From assembly GCA_902617625.1 (NCBI GenBank), contig CACMXJ010000010.1:1-33109 (forward strand): a DNA stretch of 33,109 nucleotides, given 5' to 3'. Numbering within the stretch: the first letter of the stretch is position 1; each line of letters begins with the position of its first letter. A model generated the notes under the pieces. The model had not been told where the DNA came from. It did not search any database and worked only from the letters and a program-made list of their open reading frames with translations. Shown in pieces: positions 1 through 7,990 of this stretch. A program made the translations under genes and the position numbers. Origin of the DNA: an uncultured Pelagibacteraceae bacterium (GTDB lineage: Bacteria > Pseudomonadota > Alphaproteobacteria > Pelagibacterales > Pelagibacteraceae).

Positions 1-114
1 TGGCAATTATTGCGAAAGTGTTATACCCGATCCCATCCCGAACTCGGCAGTCAAGCCTTTCAGCGCCGATGGTACTTTGTCTTAAGGCATGGAAGAGTAG
101 GTCGTTGCCAGCAC
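1..114 (+). rRNA. rrf: 5S ribosomal RNA (5' end cut by window edge)
   Basis: The stretch carries the conserved 5S core, including the blocks cccatcccgaactcggcagt and gccgatggtactttgtctt, and ends in a closing helix in which TGGCA at 1-5 pairs with TGCCA at 106-110. The 3' flank gcac at 111-114 would pair with about four bases lost before position 1, so only the extreme 5' end is missing. It is the large-subunit 5S RNA. A protein gene (rpmJ) follows within 15 bases, with no terminator visible between them. The open frame running through the 5S from position 10 is only the upstream extension of rpmJ and is not a gene. Confidence 0.93.
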
Positions 115-126
115 TTACTTAAAATT

Positions 127-252
127 ATGAAAATTAAAAGCTCACTAAAATCCTTAAAAAAAAGAGATCTTAATTCTAAAATGGTTAAGAGAAGAGGAAG
201 AGTTTATATTATTAATAAGACAAACCCCAAATTTAAAGCCAGACAAAAATAA
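127..252 (+). CDS. rpmJ: 50S ribosomal protein L36
   Basis: This 41-residue basic protein matches the alphaproteobacterial L36 pattern: it opens [14 protein letters not shown], has VVRRRG-like [14 protein letters not shown] in the middle, and ends FKARQK. L36 binds 23S rRNA in the large subunit. The zinc-ligand cysteines of the other L36 class are absent, as is usual for this cysteine-free form. The start is the ATG at 127, because the open frame upstream lies inside 5S rRNA. It sits between 5S rRNA and a small oxidase peptide gene 5 bases downstream. Length is normal for the family. Confidence 0.93.
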   Translation: MKIKSSLKSLKKRDLNSKMVKRRGRVYIINKTNPKFKARQK

Positions 253-257
253 TTTTT

Positions 258-368
258 ATGGATAACGATGACCATAAGAACACTTGGAATAATTTTACAA
301 AGTTTGTTCTGTGGGGAACTGTCGCTGTTGTGGTAGTTTTGGTTTTAATGGCAGTTTTCTTATTATAA
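258..368 (+). CDS. aa3-type cytochrome c oxidase subunit IV-like small membrane peptide
   Basis: The frame encodes 36 residues. A short polar N-terminus (MDNDDHKNTWNNFTKFVLWG) is followed by one hydrophobic helix rich in valine and leucine up to the stop. This layout matches the bacterial aa3-type cytochrome oxidase subunit IV family (Pfam COX4_pro_2), a one-helix peptide that packs against the oxidase core. In many alphaproteobacteria a gene of this kind lies directly upstream of pntA, exactly as here (9 bases before pntA). No catalytic role can be assigned. The family call rests on the size, the W..F..F..W/G pattern before the helix, and the context. Confidence 0.72.
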   Translation: MDNDDHKNTWNNFTKFVLWGTVAVVVVLVLMAVFLL

Positions 369-377
369 GTTCTTTAA

Positions 378-1469
378 ATGAAATTAGGATCTATTTTAGA
401 AAATCAAAGTTTAGAGAAAAGAGTAGCTGTAACTCCAGAAATTGTTAAAAAATATCTTTCTCTTGGTTTTGAAATTTTTTTAAGTAAAGATTACGGTTTA
501 CATTTGGGAATTAATGATAAGGAATATTTAGACGTTGGGGCTAAAATTTCAAATGATGATAAAGAAATTTTAATTAATTCAGATGTAATCATTCAATTAG
601 GAATGTTGTCTGACGAAAAAAGTTCTTTAATTAAGGAAAATCAAAATTTAATTGGGGTTTTAAATCCCTATGAAAATAAACATATAATAGAAAACTTATC
701 TAAAAAAAAAGTAAATGTATTCTCATTAGAGATGCTTCCTAGAATTACAAGAGCTCAGTCTATGGATATATTATCATCTCAAGCTAATCTCGCAGGATAT
801 AAAGCTGTGATAGAGGCATTTGCAAATTTTGAAAAAGCTGTACCAATGATGATGACTGCTGCAGGAACAATCCCTGCAGCTAAAGTTTTAGTTGTTGGAG
901 CAGGTGTTGCTGGACTTCAAGCAATTGCAACTGCTAAAAGAATGGGTGCGATAGTTTTTGCTACTGATGTAAGAATGGCTTCAAAAGAGCAGGTTGAAAG
1001 TTTAGGTGGAAAATTTTTAACAGTAGAGGGATCTGAAAACCTTGAAACTGAGGGAGGATATGCAAAAGAGGCGTCTGAAGAATTTAAAAAAAAACAGGAG
1101 GACTTATTAACAGAAACTTTAAAAAAAATTGATATTGTAGTCTGTACAGCTCTAATCCCTGGAAAAAAAGCACCATTAATTATAAAAGAAAATATGATTA
1201 ATAATATGCAACCTGGTTCAGTAATTTATGATTTAGCTGCTGTCCAAGGAGGAAATACAGCATATACAGAAGCAGATAAAGTAATTGAAAAAAATGGAGT
1301 AAGAGTAATGGGAGAGAGTAATATTTTAAATAAACTGCCTATTTCTGCTTCTAATTTATACGCAAAAAATATTTTTAATTTTGTTAACAATTTATTAGAC
1401 AAAGATAGTAAAAAAATAAATATAAATTTAGATGATGAGATAATTAAAAAAACATTGATGAGATTATAA
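378..1469 (+). CDS. pntA: NAD(P) transhydrogenase subunit alpha part 1 (PntA1, NAD(H)-binding domain)
   Basis: This 363-residue soluble subunit binds NAD(H) in proton-translocating transhydrogenase, which drives NADH + NADP+ to NAD+ + NADPH using the proton gradient. Visible signatures are the N-terminal ENQSLEKRVAVTPE block, the mobile loop RAQSMDILSSQANLAGYKAV (about 126-145, with R126, Q and D130), and the Rossmann glycine motif VVGAGVAGL (about 172-180) followed by TDVR. It carries domain I only. The membrane part of alpha is a separate gene starting 1 base later, as in Rhodospirillum-type three-subunit enzymes. It heads the pntA1-pntA2-pntB set. In a marine heterotroph this is a main NADPH source. 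Confidence 0.96.
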   Translation: MKLGSILENQSLEKRVAVTPEIVKKYLSLGFEIFLSKDYGLHLGINDKEYLDVGAKISNDDKEILINSDVIIQLGMLSDEKSSLIKENQNLIGVLNPYENKHIIENLSKKKVNVFSLEMLPRITRAQSMDILSSQANLAGYKAVIEAFANFEKAVPMMMTAAGTIPAAKVLVVGAGVAGLQAIATAKRMGAIVFATDVRMASKEQVESLGGKFLTVEGSENLETEGGYAKEASEEFKKKQEDLLTETLKKIDIVVCTALIPGKKAPLIIKENMINNMQPGSVIYDLAAVQGGNTAYTEADKVIEKNGVRVMGESNILNKLPISASNLYAKNIFNFVNNLLDKDSKKININLDDEIIKKTLMRL

Positions 1470-1470
1470 T

Positions 1471-1779
1471 ATGGAAATTGACCCTTTAATATTTAGACTT
1501 AGCATTTTTATTCTTTCTATATTTGTGGGATATTATGTTGTTTGGAGTGTGACACCTTCATTACACACGCCATTAATGTCAGTTACTAATGCCATTTCAT
1601 CGGTAATTATTGTTGGAGCGATTATTGCAGGTTTGTCAGGAAATTCTGAAAGCATATTTAATACATCAAGTATTTTTGGATTTATGGCTATAGCCTTGGC
1701 AGCAATAAATATATTTGGAGGGTTTCTTGTGACGCAGAGAATGTTGGCAATGTATAAAAAAAAGAAAAAAAATAAATAA
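1471..1779 (+). CDS. pntA2: NAD(P) transhydrogenase subunit alpha part 2 (PntA2, membrane part)
   Basis: This 102-residue hydrophobic protein has about three transmembrane helices, the conserved VTPSLHTPLMSVTNAISSV segment (about 27-45), and a short basic tail of lysines. It forms part of the proton-conducting membrane domain II together with PntB. The start lies 1 base after the pntA1 stop, and the last base of its stop codon is the first base of the pntB start, so translation of the three genes is probably coupled. Length is typical of split-alpha enzymes (about 100 residues). Confidence 0.95.
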   Translation: MEIDPLIFRLSIFILSIFVGYYVVWSVTPSLHTPLMSVTNAISSVIIVGAIIAGLSGNSESIFNTSSIFGFMAIALAAINIFGGFLVTQRMLAMYKKKKKNK

Positions 1780-3176
1780 TGATATCTGCAAACTTATCAG
1801 CAATTTTTTATTTAGTTTCTGGTGTATTATTTATACTTGCATTAAGAGGTCTATCTTCACCTGAAACTTCAAGACAAGGAAACTTGTTTGGGATTTTAGG
1901 TATGATTATTGCCGTAACGGTGACTTTTTTATCTGTAGGCAACTTTTCACTTGGATTTATTTTTGTGTTATTCTTTATCTTAATAGGTGGATCTATTGGC
2001 GCTCTCATAGCATATAAAATACCAATGACTGCAATGCCAGAGTTAGTGGCAGGATTCCACAGTTTGGTTGGACTTGCAGCAGTATTTGTTGCAATTTCAG
2101 CTTTTTTAAATCCTGATGCATTTAACCTTGGAACACCTGGAAATATTAAACTTGGAAGTTTAATTGAAATGTCTATAGGTGCAGCAGTTGGAGCGATAAC
2201 ATTTTCAGGTTCAATAATAGCTTTTTTAAAACTTCAAGGAATTATGTCTGGTTCACCAATTACATTTAAAGGTCAACATCCTTTAAATGCTGTAATTTTA
2301 GTGTCTATAGTAATTTTGATTTACCTGCTATGCTTAACTCAATCATCTAATTTATTTTGGTTATTATTGGCTGTATCTTTTTTGATAGGATTCCTATTAA
2401 TTATTCCAATAGGCGGAGCAGATATGCCAGTAGTAATATCAATGCTTAACTCTTACTCAGGTTGGGCGGCCGCTGGGATAGGTTTTACCTTAGAAAACAC
2501 TGCGCTAGTTATTACTGGAGCTCTTGTAGGCTCTTCTGGGGCAATTTTATCTTACATAATGTGTAAAGGTATGAACCGTTCATTTTTCAATGTTATTCTA
2601 GGAGGTTTCGGAGCAACAGATGACACTTCTATTGCTACAAAAAAAGAGCAAAGACCAGTTAAAAGCGGTAATGCAGATGATGCAGCTTTTTTGATGAAAA
2701 ATGCTTCTTCAGTTATTATTGTTCCAGGGTATGGAATGGCTGTTGCTCAAGCTCAACACGCTCTTAGAGAAATGGTAGATACTTTAAAGAAAAACGATAT
2801 TAAGGTTTCTTATGCAATTCATCCTGTTGCGGGAAGAATGCCCGGACATATGAATGTTTTATTGGCTGAGGCTAATGTTCCATACGATGAAGTTTTTGAA
2901 TTAGAAGAAATAAATAATGATTTTGCAAATGCGGATGTAGCATTTGTAATTGGCGCTAATGATGTTACAAATCCTGTTGCAAAAACAGATCCCCAAAGCC
3001 CTATTTATGGAATGCCTGTCCTTGATGTTGAGAAATGCAAATCAGTTTTATTTGTTAAAAGAAGTTTGTCACCTGGATATGCTGGTATAGATAACGATCT
3101 ATTTTATAAGGAAAATACACTGATGTTATTTGCAGATGCAAAGAAAATGACAGAAGATATTACTAAAAATTTATAG
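1779..3176 (+). CDS. pntB: NAD(P) transhydrogenase subunit beta (PntB)
   Basis: This 465-residue protein has an N-terminal membrane region of about nine helices (residues 1 to about 270), including the GQHPLNAVIL and SYSGWAAAGIGFTLEN segments. A C-terminal NADP(H)-binding domain III follows, with VPGYGMAVAQAQ, HPVAGRMPGHMNVLLAEA and IGANDVTNPVAKTD. It completes the inner-membrane transhydrogenase with the two alpha parts upstream. Length is normal. The next gene (transaldolase) starts 6 bases after the stop, so it may be co-transcribed, which would tie NADPH supply to pentose-phosphate chemistry. Key motifs are intact. Confidence 0.97.
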   Translation: MISANLSAIFYLVSGVLFILALRGLSSPETSRQGNLFGILGMIIAVTVTFLSVGNFSLGFIFVLFFILIGGSIGALIAYKIPMTAMPELVAGFHSLVGLAAVFVAISAFLNPDAFNLGTPGNIKLGSLIEMSIGAAVGAITFSGSIIAFLKLQGIMSGSPITFKGQHPLNAVILVSIVILIYLLCLTQSSNLFWLLLAVSFLIGFLLIIPIGGADMPVVISMLNSYSGWAAAGIGFTLENTALVITGALVGSSGAILSYIMCKGMNRSFFNVILGGFGATDDTSIATKKEQRPVKSGNADDAAFLMKNASSVIIVPGYGMAVAQAQHALREMVDTLKKNDIKVSYAIHPVAGRMPGHMNVLLAEANVPYDEVFELEEINNDFANADVAFVIGANDVTNPVAKTDPQSPIYGMPVLDVEKCKSVLFVKRSLSPGYAGIDNDLFYKENTLMLFADAKKMTEDITKNL

Positions 3177-3182
3177 AATAGA

Positions 3183-3882
3183 ATGAGTATTAAAATTTTT
3201 TGCGATATTGCAGATTTAAAAATCATAAAAAAATTTAATAAAAAAAAAATTGTAAAAGGGTTTACAACAAACCCTAGTCTGATGAGAAAAGCAGGTGCTA
3301 AAAATTATCAGTTATATTCAAAACAATTACTACAAATCTGTAATAAAAAGCCAATTTCTCTAGAGGTTTTTGCTGATGACCACAAGTCAATGATAGAACA
3401 AGGAAAAAAAATTAACGAATGGGGAAAAAATGTTTATGTAAAAGTTCCAGTCGTAAACTCAAAAAATAGATTTAGTGGTAAAATAATAAAAGAATTAAAT
3501 AGTCAAAATATCAAGCTAAATATAACGGCAGTTTACACATCTAATCAAACAAAAAAAAATTTTAAAAGTTATAAATAAAAAATCAAAGGTAATAATATCT
3601 ATTTTTGCTGGAAGGGCAGGTGACACTGGTAAAGATCCTATACCTGAATTTATAAAAAGTATTAAATTAGCAAAAAATTATAAAAACGTCGAAATATTAT
3701 GGGCAAGTGTCAGAGAGCCATATAATTATGTTCAAGCAAAACAGCTAGGCTGTCATATCATTACTATCCCGCCAGCAATAATTGAAAAAATTCAAAAGTT
3801 TGGAAAATCATTTAATCAATTAACATTAGAAACAGTCAAAGCTTTTTTAATTGATAGCAAGAAATCTAAATTTAAAATTTAA
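3183..3882 (+). pseudogene. tal: Transaldolase / fructose-6-phosphate aldolase family, frameshifted at a 9-A run
   Basis: The first frame (3183-3578) encodes 131 residues with the family motifs FTTNPSLMRKAG and VYVKVPV (Schiff-base lysine K87) and then NITAVYTSNQTKK. Homology continues in the next frame with ISIFAGRAGDTGKDP, ILWASVREPYNYVQAKQLGC and IITIPP. Removing one A from the nine-A run at 3551-3559 joins them into a 232-residue protein ending at 3882, close to the length of short transaldolases. The enzyme moves a dihydroxyacetone unit between sugar phosphates. No other lesion is seen, so the break is probably a sequencing error rather than decay. The stop lies 1 base from the 3' end of the opposing initiator tRNA gene. 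Confidence 0.85.
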
Positions 3883-3883
3883 T

Positions 3884-3960
<77 letters not shown>

Positions 3961-3965
3961 ATAAT

Positions 3966-4172
3966 TTAAATTCTATTTTTAAGCTTATTTAATTTTTTTA
4001 CTCTTTTGATATTCTCTTGCAGTATTCTTTTCTTTTTTTCGGATGGTTTTTCATAAGTATTTTTTAACTTAATTATTTTAAAAAAGCCGTCTCTTTGGAG
4101 TTTTCTTTTTAAAACTCTTAAAGCTTGTTCAACATTATTATCTTTTACGTCGATCTTAATAAATACCTCCAA
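3966..4172 (-). CDS. rpsU: 30S ribosomal protein S21
   Basis: The frame matches alphaproteobacterial S21: VKDNNVEQALRVLKRKLQRDG followed within a few residues by YEKPSEKKKR and a basic tail. S21 sits near the 3' end of 16S rRNA and helps mRNA binding at initiation. The extent given runs to TTG at 4170-4172, the only standard start in the frame (a TGA stop lies just upstream). However, GGAGGT at 4165-4170 overlaps that TTG, and alignment to S21 proteins that open M-x-V-x-V-x-DNN points to ATT at 4158-4160 as the true start, giving 64 residues (MKIDVKDNN and on). Initiator tRNA follows 5 bases after the stop. Confidence 0.92.
   Translation of the reverse strand: MEVFIKIDVKDNNVEQALRVLKRKLQRDGFFKIIKLKNTYEKPSEKKKRILQENIKRVKKLNKLKNRI
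4158..4170 (-). promoter_or_regulatory. Perfect Shine-Dalgarno GGAGGT and probable ATT start codon of rpsU
   Basis: On the minus strand GGAGGT (4170-4165) is followed by the 4-base spacer ATTT and then ATT AAG ATC (4160 onward). Most genes in this window have weak or no Shine-Dalgarno, so such a strong one is notable. It fits a start at ATT and cannot serve the overlapping TTG. No ATG or GTG is available in frame before the conserved DNNVEQAL core. ATT starts are known in bacteria, notably infC, where they allow control by initiation fidelity. Confidence 0.6.
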
Positions 4173-4230
4173 AAAAGAATGTAAATATCATCTTTATAAT
4201 TTTATGTCTATTAAATTTATTCATATTTTT

Positions 4231-4812
4231 TTAATTTTTATTGAGAATATTATTTTTCTCTTTTTCTTTTACTTTTTTTTCTCTCTTTACTCTTCTTTCA
4301 GCTTTTGCAATCGCATCTAAAAGATCTTTTTGAGTAAATAAATTTAATGCGATAGGATCTTTTGGGCTTAAATTATTAAAATTCCAATAGCTTTTATTTC
4401 TTATTGATGTAACAGAATTTTTGGTAATCCCTATAAGTTTTGCTATTTGAGAGTCTTTAAGAATATTATGTTGTTTTATTAACCATAAAGCGGAGTCTGG
4501 CTTATCTTGTCTTTTTGACAAAGGAATATACTTTTTAATTTTTTTTTCTTCATTTGATATTTCAACATCAAGATTCTTAATTTGTAGAGGTCTATCCTTA
4601 TCTTTTGACGAAAGATCGATTTCTTCTCTAGATAATTGTCCAGTCATTATTGGATTATAAGCTTTAATGCCTTTAGCAACTTCACCATCAGCAATACCTT
4701 GGACTTCTACTTCATGCAATTTACAAAAATCAGCAATTTGTTTAAATGTTAGTGTCGTGTTTTCAACAAGCCATACAGCTGTTGCCATTGGCATTAAAGG
4801 TGCATTAGACAT
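4231..4812 (-). CDS. trcR: DUF1013 / TrcR-family cell-cycle transcriptional regulator
   Basis: This 193-residue protein opens MSNAPLMPMATAVWLVENTTL, the conserved start of the alphaproteobacterial DUF1013 family, followed by TFKQIADFCKLHEVEVQGIADGEV. A second helix-turn-helix-like unit contains PDSALWLIKQHNILKDSQIAKLIGITKNSVTSIRN (about 102-136), resembling a sigma-like DNA-binding motif. The C-terminus is lysine- and glutamate-rich. In Caulobacter the family member TrcR is described as a cell-cycle-linked transcription regulator, but its targets here are unknown. The start abuts the rpmE stop directly, so the two genes are very likely co-transcribed. A gap of about 58 bases separates it from rpsU. 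Confidence 0.88.
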   Translation of the reverse strand: MSNAPLMPMATAVWLVENTTLTFKQIADFCKLHEVEVQGIADGEVAKGIKAYNPIMTGQLSREEIDLSSKDKDRPLQIKNLDVEISNEEKKIKKYIPLSKRQDKPDSALWLIKQHNILKDSQIAKLIGITKNSVTSIRNKSYWNFNNLSPKDPIALNLFTQKDLLDAIAKAERRVKREKKVKEKEKNNILNKN

Positions 4813-5040
4813 TTATTTTTTTTCAGATTTAAAATTTTGAAATTTTTTGTTAAATTTACTAATTCTTCCTTTATCCATTAACTTTTGTTTGCCACCAGTC
4901 CAAGCAGAATGTGATTTTGGATCAATTTCTAGTTTTAGAATATCTCCTTCTGAACCCCAAGTAGATTTAGTTTCAAAAGAAGAACCATCAGTCATTTCAA
5001 CCTTAATTTTATGGTAGTTAGGATGAATTTTCTTTTTCAT
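4813..5040 (-). CDS. rpmE: 50S ribosomal protein L31 (cysteine-free type)
   Basis: This 75-residue protein has the L31 pattern: [20 protein letters not shown] at the start, [17 protein letters not shown] in the middle, and [25 protein letters not shown] near the end. L31 bridges the ribosomal subunits. It has no cysteines, so it is the zinc-free form. The length fits alphaproteobacterial L31. It is followed without a gap by trcR and preceded by the inositol monophosphatase gene, 35 bases away on the same strand. Confidence 0.94.
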   Translation of the reverse strand: MKKKIHPNYHKIKVEMTDGSSFETKSTWGSEGDILKLEIDPKSHSAWTGGKQKLMDKGRISKFNKKFQNFKSEKK

Positions 5041-5075
5041 AGTCAGTCTTATAACAAAAGATTTTTTTAAAACAA

Positions 5076-5816
5076 TTAAAAGTTAAGTACTTTTTTTTGA
5101 AATTCTTGGTTAATGTTTGAGTTTGAGGCGATAATTTTTATATTTTTAAGATTGTTGGGATTTATGTCATTTGTTATTCCCCCAGCTTCCTTGACTAAAA
5201 GTAATCCTGCTGCAATGTCCCATAAATTGAGTTTTTTTTGAAAATACCCATCATATCGGCCAGCAGCAACATAAGCTAGATCCAGTGCTGCACAACCTGA
5301 TTTTCTATAAGTAAAACTAGCTTCATTTTTAAAATTATCACCAACAGCAAATAAACATTCATTCATATTTTTCTTTTTTGAAACTTTAATCCTTTGGTTA
5401 TTTAAAAAAGCACCTTTGTTTTTTTCAGCAAAAAAAATTTCATCTTTTATTGGATCAAAAATTAATCCAGACACAATTTCATTAAATGATAAAAGACCTA
5501 TCGAAATAGCAAAATGTGGAATTCCATGTAAGAAATTAGTAGTTCCGTCTATTGGATCAATTATCCATATATTTTCAATGTCTTTATTTTTTTTTTGTCC
5601 TCTTTCCTCACTGATAAAAGAAAAATTTGGTCGTGCTTTTTCCAACTCCTCAATAATTATTTTTTCAATTTTTAAGTCTGCATTGGTAACAAAATCTCTT
5701 TGACTTTTTTTGGAAACTTGTAATTTTTCTATTTCTCCAAAATCTCTTATTAAAATTTTTGAGGCTTTCTCACTTGCTTTAATCATGATATTTAGATTTG
5801 CAGAAATAGAGTTCAT
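5076..5816 (-). CDS. suhB: Inositol monophosphatase family protein
   Basis: This 246-residue Mg2+-dependent phosphatase has the family metal-binding motifs: E in SEERG (about 70-74), [20 protein letters not shown] (about 84-103), and the C-terminal [16 protein letters not shown] (about 198-213). It removes phosphate from inositol phosphates or related sugar or nucleotide phosphates. Family members also act as histidinol-phosphatase (HisN) or as the rRNA-transcription factor SuhB, and sequence alone does not separate these roles. It is the last gene of the tkt-to-suhB run, with its start 4 bases after the efp stop. Length is normal. Confidence 0.88.
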   Translation of the reverse strand: MNSISANLNIMIKASEKASKILIRDFGEIEKLQVSKKSQRDFVTNADLKIEKIIIEELEKARPNFSFISEERGQKKNKDIENIWIIDPIDGTTNFLHGIPHFAISIGLLSFNEIVSGLIFDPIKDEIFFAEKNKGAFLNNQRIKVSKKKNMNECLFAVGDNFKNEASFTYRKSGCAALDLAYVAAGRYDGYFQKKLNLWDIAAGLLLVKEAGGITNDINPNNLKNIKIIASNSNINQEFQKKVLNF

Positions 5817-5820
5817 ATTA

Positions 5821-6381
5821 TTAAATCTTTTTAATATACTCTAAAGTTCGAGAATCTATAATGATTTCATCTTCGGCTTCAATAAAAGGAGGCACTTGTA
5901 TACTAAGACCGTTATCTAATATCGCGGGTTTATATGATGAGGAAACTGTCTGACCTTTTAATGCAACATCTGTTGTTTTTATTTTGCAACTAACTTGATT
6001 AGGTAAATCTATCGAAATGGGCTTGTTATCATAGAAGTTTACGGACACTTCTAAGTTTTCTGTTAATAATTTTCCTTTTTCTCCAACTATTTTTTTATTA
6101 ATTTCTATTTGCTCGAAAGATTTTGGTTCCATAAAAAAATAATTATTTTCATCTTCGTATAAATAATTATGTATCGTCTCCTCTAAAGATGCCTTTTCCA
6201 CTGTTTCACTTGATCTAAATCTTTCATTTAATTTTGTATTTTTATTTAAGCTTTTCATTTCGACTTGTGCAAATGCTCCACCTTTACCAGGTTTTACGTG
6301 TTGTGTTTTGAGCACTTGCCATAAATCATTTTTATACTCTAACAGCATCCCGACTCTAATCTCTCCAGCATTTATTTTCAT
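5821..6381 (-). CDS. efp: Elongation factor P
   Basis: This 186-residue protein has the three-barrel EF-P layout: KOW-like N-terminal domain with HVKPGKGGAFAQVEMKSL (tip lysine at about K33), then the RFRSSETVEKA segment, and a C-terminal S1-like domain with SYKPAILDNGLSIQVPPFIEAEDEIIIDSRT. EF-P helps ribosomes stalled at proline runs. Its start overlaps the thiE stop by 4 bases (ATGA), indicating coupled translation. The modification enzymes (EpmA/EpmB or others) are not in this window. Confidence 0.96.
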   Translation of the reverse strand: MKINAGEIRVGMLLEYKNDLWQVLKTQHVKPGKGGAFAQVEMKSLNKNTKLNERFRSSETVEKASLEETIHNYLYEDENNYFFMEPKSFEQIEINKKIVGEKGKLLTENLEVSVNFYDNKPISIDLPNQVSCKIKTTDVALKGQTVSSSYKPAILDNGLSIQVPPFIEAEDEIIIDSRTLEYIKKI

Positions 6382-7013
6382 TTTAATCTTTTAATTGCCT
6401 CTAATGGTTTAAATTTCTTATTATTCCAAATGTAGCCTGAGATAGCTAAAAAGTTTGCTTTATTCAATAAAAGTTTTTTATAATTATCACAATTAATACC
6501 ACCTATAGCCACAACTGGAGTTTTTGTGATTTTTTTCACTTTTGTTATTAAATCAATAGGAGCTTTAAATTTTATTTTTTTTGTTTTTGAGTGATGAAAA
6601 GCTCCAAGGGCTATATAATCGGCTTTATTTTTCTTAGCAACTTTTACTAATCTTACAGAATTATGGCAGGTTACACCAATTATTTTATTACCAATTAACT
6701 TTCTTGCTTTAATAATATCCATATCCTTTTGACCTAAATGGCAACCATCCGCATTTAATTTTTTGGCAACCAAAACATCATCATTGACAAGGAATTTGAC
6801 TTTAAATTTTTTACAAATTTTTTTAATCTTTTTACCTATAATTAATTTTTTTTTTAAACTTTCTTTTTTAAGCCTCAATTGAAAGAAACTAACTTTTTTT
6901 TGTTCAAGAACAGTTGTTAAATCTTTATAGAATGATTTATTAATTTTGGTTGGCGAAATGAGATAAATGAATTTCTTTTTATTAATTCTCAAGTTCTTTA
7001 GACCATTTACCAA
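6378..7013 (-). CDS. thiE: Thiamine-phosphate synthase
   Basis: This 211-residue TIM-barrel enzyme joins HMP pyrophosphate and thiazole phosphate to make thiamine phosphate. Signatures are YLISPTKI at the first strand, FFQLRLKKES (substrate pyrophosphate site), FLVNDDVLVAKKLNADGCHLGQKD, GVTCHNSVRLVKVA, ADYIALGAFHHSKTKK and VVAIGGINCDNYKKLL. The ATG at 7013 makes a 32-base overlap with the end of fba. A TTG at 6992 would reduce it to 11 bases and keeps all motifs, so the start is uncertain. It is embedded in a sugar-phosphate operon and overlaps efp by 4 bases. thiD lies about 19 kb away in this window. thiC is not seen. Confidence 0.9.
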   Translation of the reverse strand: MVNGLKNLRINKKKFIYLISPTKINKSFYKDLTTVLEQKKVSFFQLRLKKESLKKKLIIGKKIKKICKKFKVKFLVNDDVLVAKKLNADGCHLGQKDMDIIKARKLIGNKIIGVTCHNSVRLVKVAKKNKADYIALGAFHHSKTKKIKFKAPIDLITKVKKITKTPVVAIGGINCDNYKKLLLNKANFLAISGYIWNNKKFKPLEAIKRLK

Positions 7014-7989
7014 GAGCAGCCAAAGTATTCATTTTTGCTCTTTGGTTAAAAATTTTTTGAGTTCCATCAATATTTTTAATGTCTTGAGACCAAAATTTTA
7101 ATGCACTTTGTTGAAGAGCACGTCCAAAGGAGTAGCTCATTATAAAGTTAGTATTATTAAATTTGTTGATTAAATTTAGATTCTCTGTTGCTTCTATTTC
7201 TGATTGACCACCAGATAAAAATGCTATTCCTGGCACTTCAGAGGGAACAGATTCTTTCAAGCATTTGAGAGTTAATTTTGCCACTTCCTCATTTGATATT
7301 TTATCTTTGCATTTATTTCCAGCTAAAATCATATTCGGCTTTAGTATGATTCCTTTTAAGTCAACTTTATGCAAGATTAATTCTTCAAAACATTTTTTTA
7401 TTACTTCAGATGTTTTGACAAAGCATTCTTTTGCTGAATGTTCGCCGTCCATTAATACTTCAGGTTCAACTATTGGCACCATATTACATTCTTGAACTAA
7501 CGCAGAATACCTAGCTAGTGCATGCGCATTTGATTGAATTGAGAGTTTACTTGGATGCTCTTTTGAAATGTTGTAAACACCTCTCCATTTTGTAAACTTG
7601 GCTCCAAACTTATAATATTCTTTTAATCTTTCCCTTAATCCATCTAAACCTTCAGTAATTTTTTCATTGGGTGATCCAGCTAAAACTTTTGCCCCAGTAT
7701 CAACTTTTATACCTGGGAAGCTGCCCATCTCTGAAATTAATTCAGGGATTTTGTTTTTTTTTGAAGTTATTTGTTTTATCGTTTCATCGTACAGAATTAC
7801 TCCCCCAATATACTCGGTCATGCCAGACGCACTAAATAAAGTTTCTCTAAATGATAATCGGTTTTCAGCCGTTGATTGAATTTTGACAGACTCTAGTCTT
7901 TTAGTCATAGTTGCAGTGCTTTCATCAGCTGCAAGGATACCTTTTCCTTTGTTAAGTATTTTGAGAACTATACTATTTAATTCAGACAT
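6982..7989 (-). CDS. fba: Class I fructose-bisphosphate aldolase
   Basis: This 335-residue protein interconverts fructose 1,6-bisphosphate with DHAP and glyceraldehyde 3-phosphate. The class I (Schiff base) assignment rests on GIILKPNMILAG, holding the active-site lysine near residue 217, with GILAADESTATMTKRL at the N-terminus, TKWRGVYNI in mid-protein, and AFLSGGQSEIEATENLNLIN near the C-terminus. No metal-dependent class II motifs are present. Its start lies 1 base after the pgk stop, in the order tkt-gap-pgk-fba, so it serves glycolysis or gluconeogenesis and the pentose-phosphate pathway. Length is slightly below eukaryotic class I enzymes and normal for bacterial ones. Confidence 0.96.
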   Translation of the reverse strand: MSELNSIVLKILNKGKGILAADESTATMTKRLESVKIQSTAENRLSFRETLFSASGMTEYIGGVILYDETIKQITSKKNKIPELISEMGSFPGIKVDTGAKVLAGSPNEKITEGLDGLRERLKEYYKFGAKFTKWRGVYNISKEHPSKLSIQSNAHALARYSALVQECNMVPIVEPEVLMDGEHSAKECFVKTSEVIKKCFEELILHKVDLKGIILKPNMILAGNKCKDKISNEEVAKLTLKCLKESVPSEVPGIAFLSGGQSEIEATENLNLINKFNNTNFIMSYSFGRALQQSALKFWSQDIKNIDGTQKIFNQRAKMNTLAALGKWSKELEN

Positions 7990-7990
7990 T

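Noticed and set aside
10..126. Open frame through 5S rRNA joined to rpmJ
   Set aside because: The upstream part is 5S rRNA; L36 homology begins at the ATG at 127.
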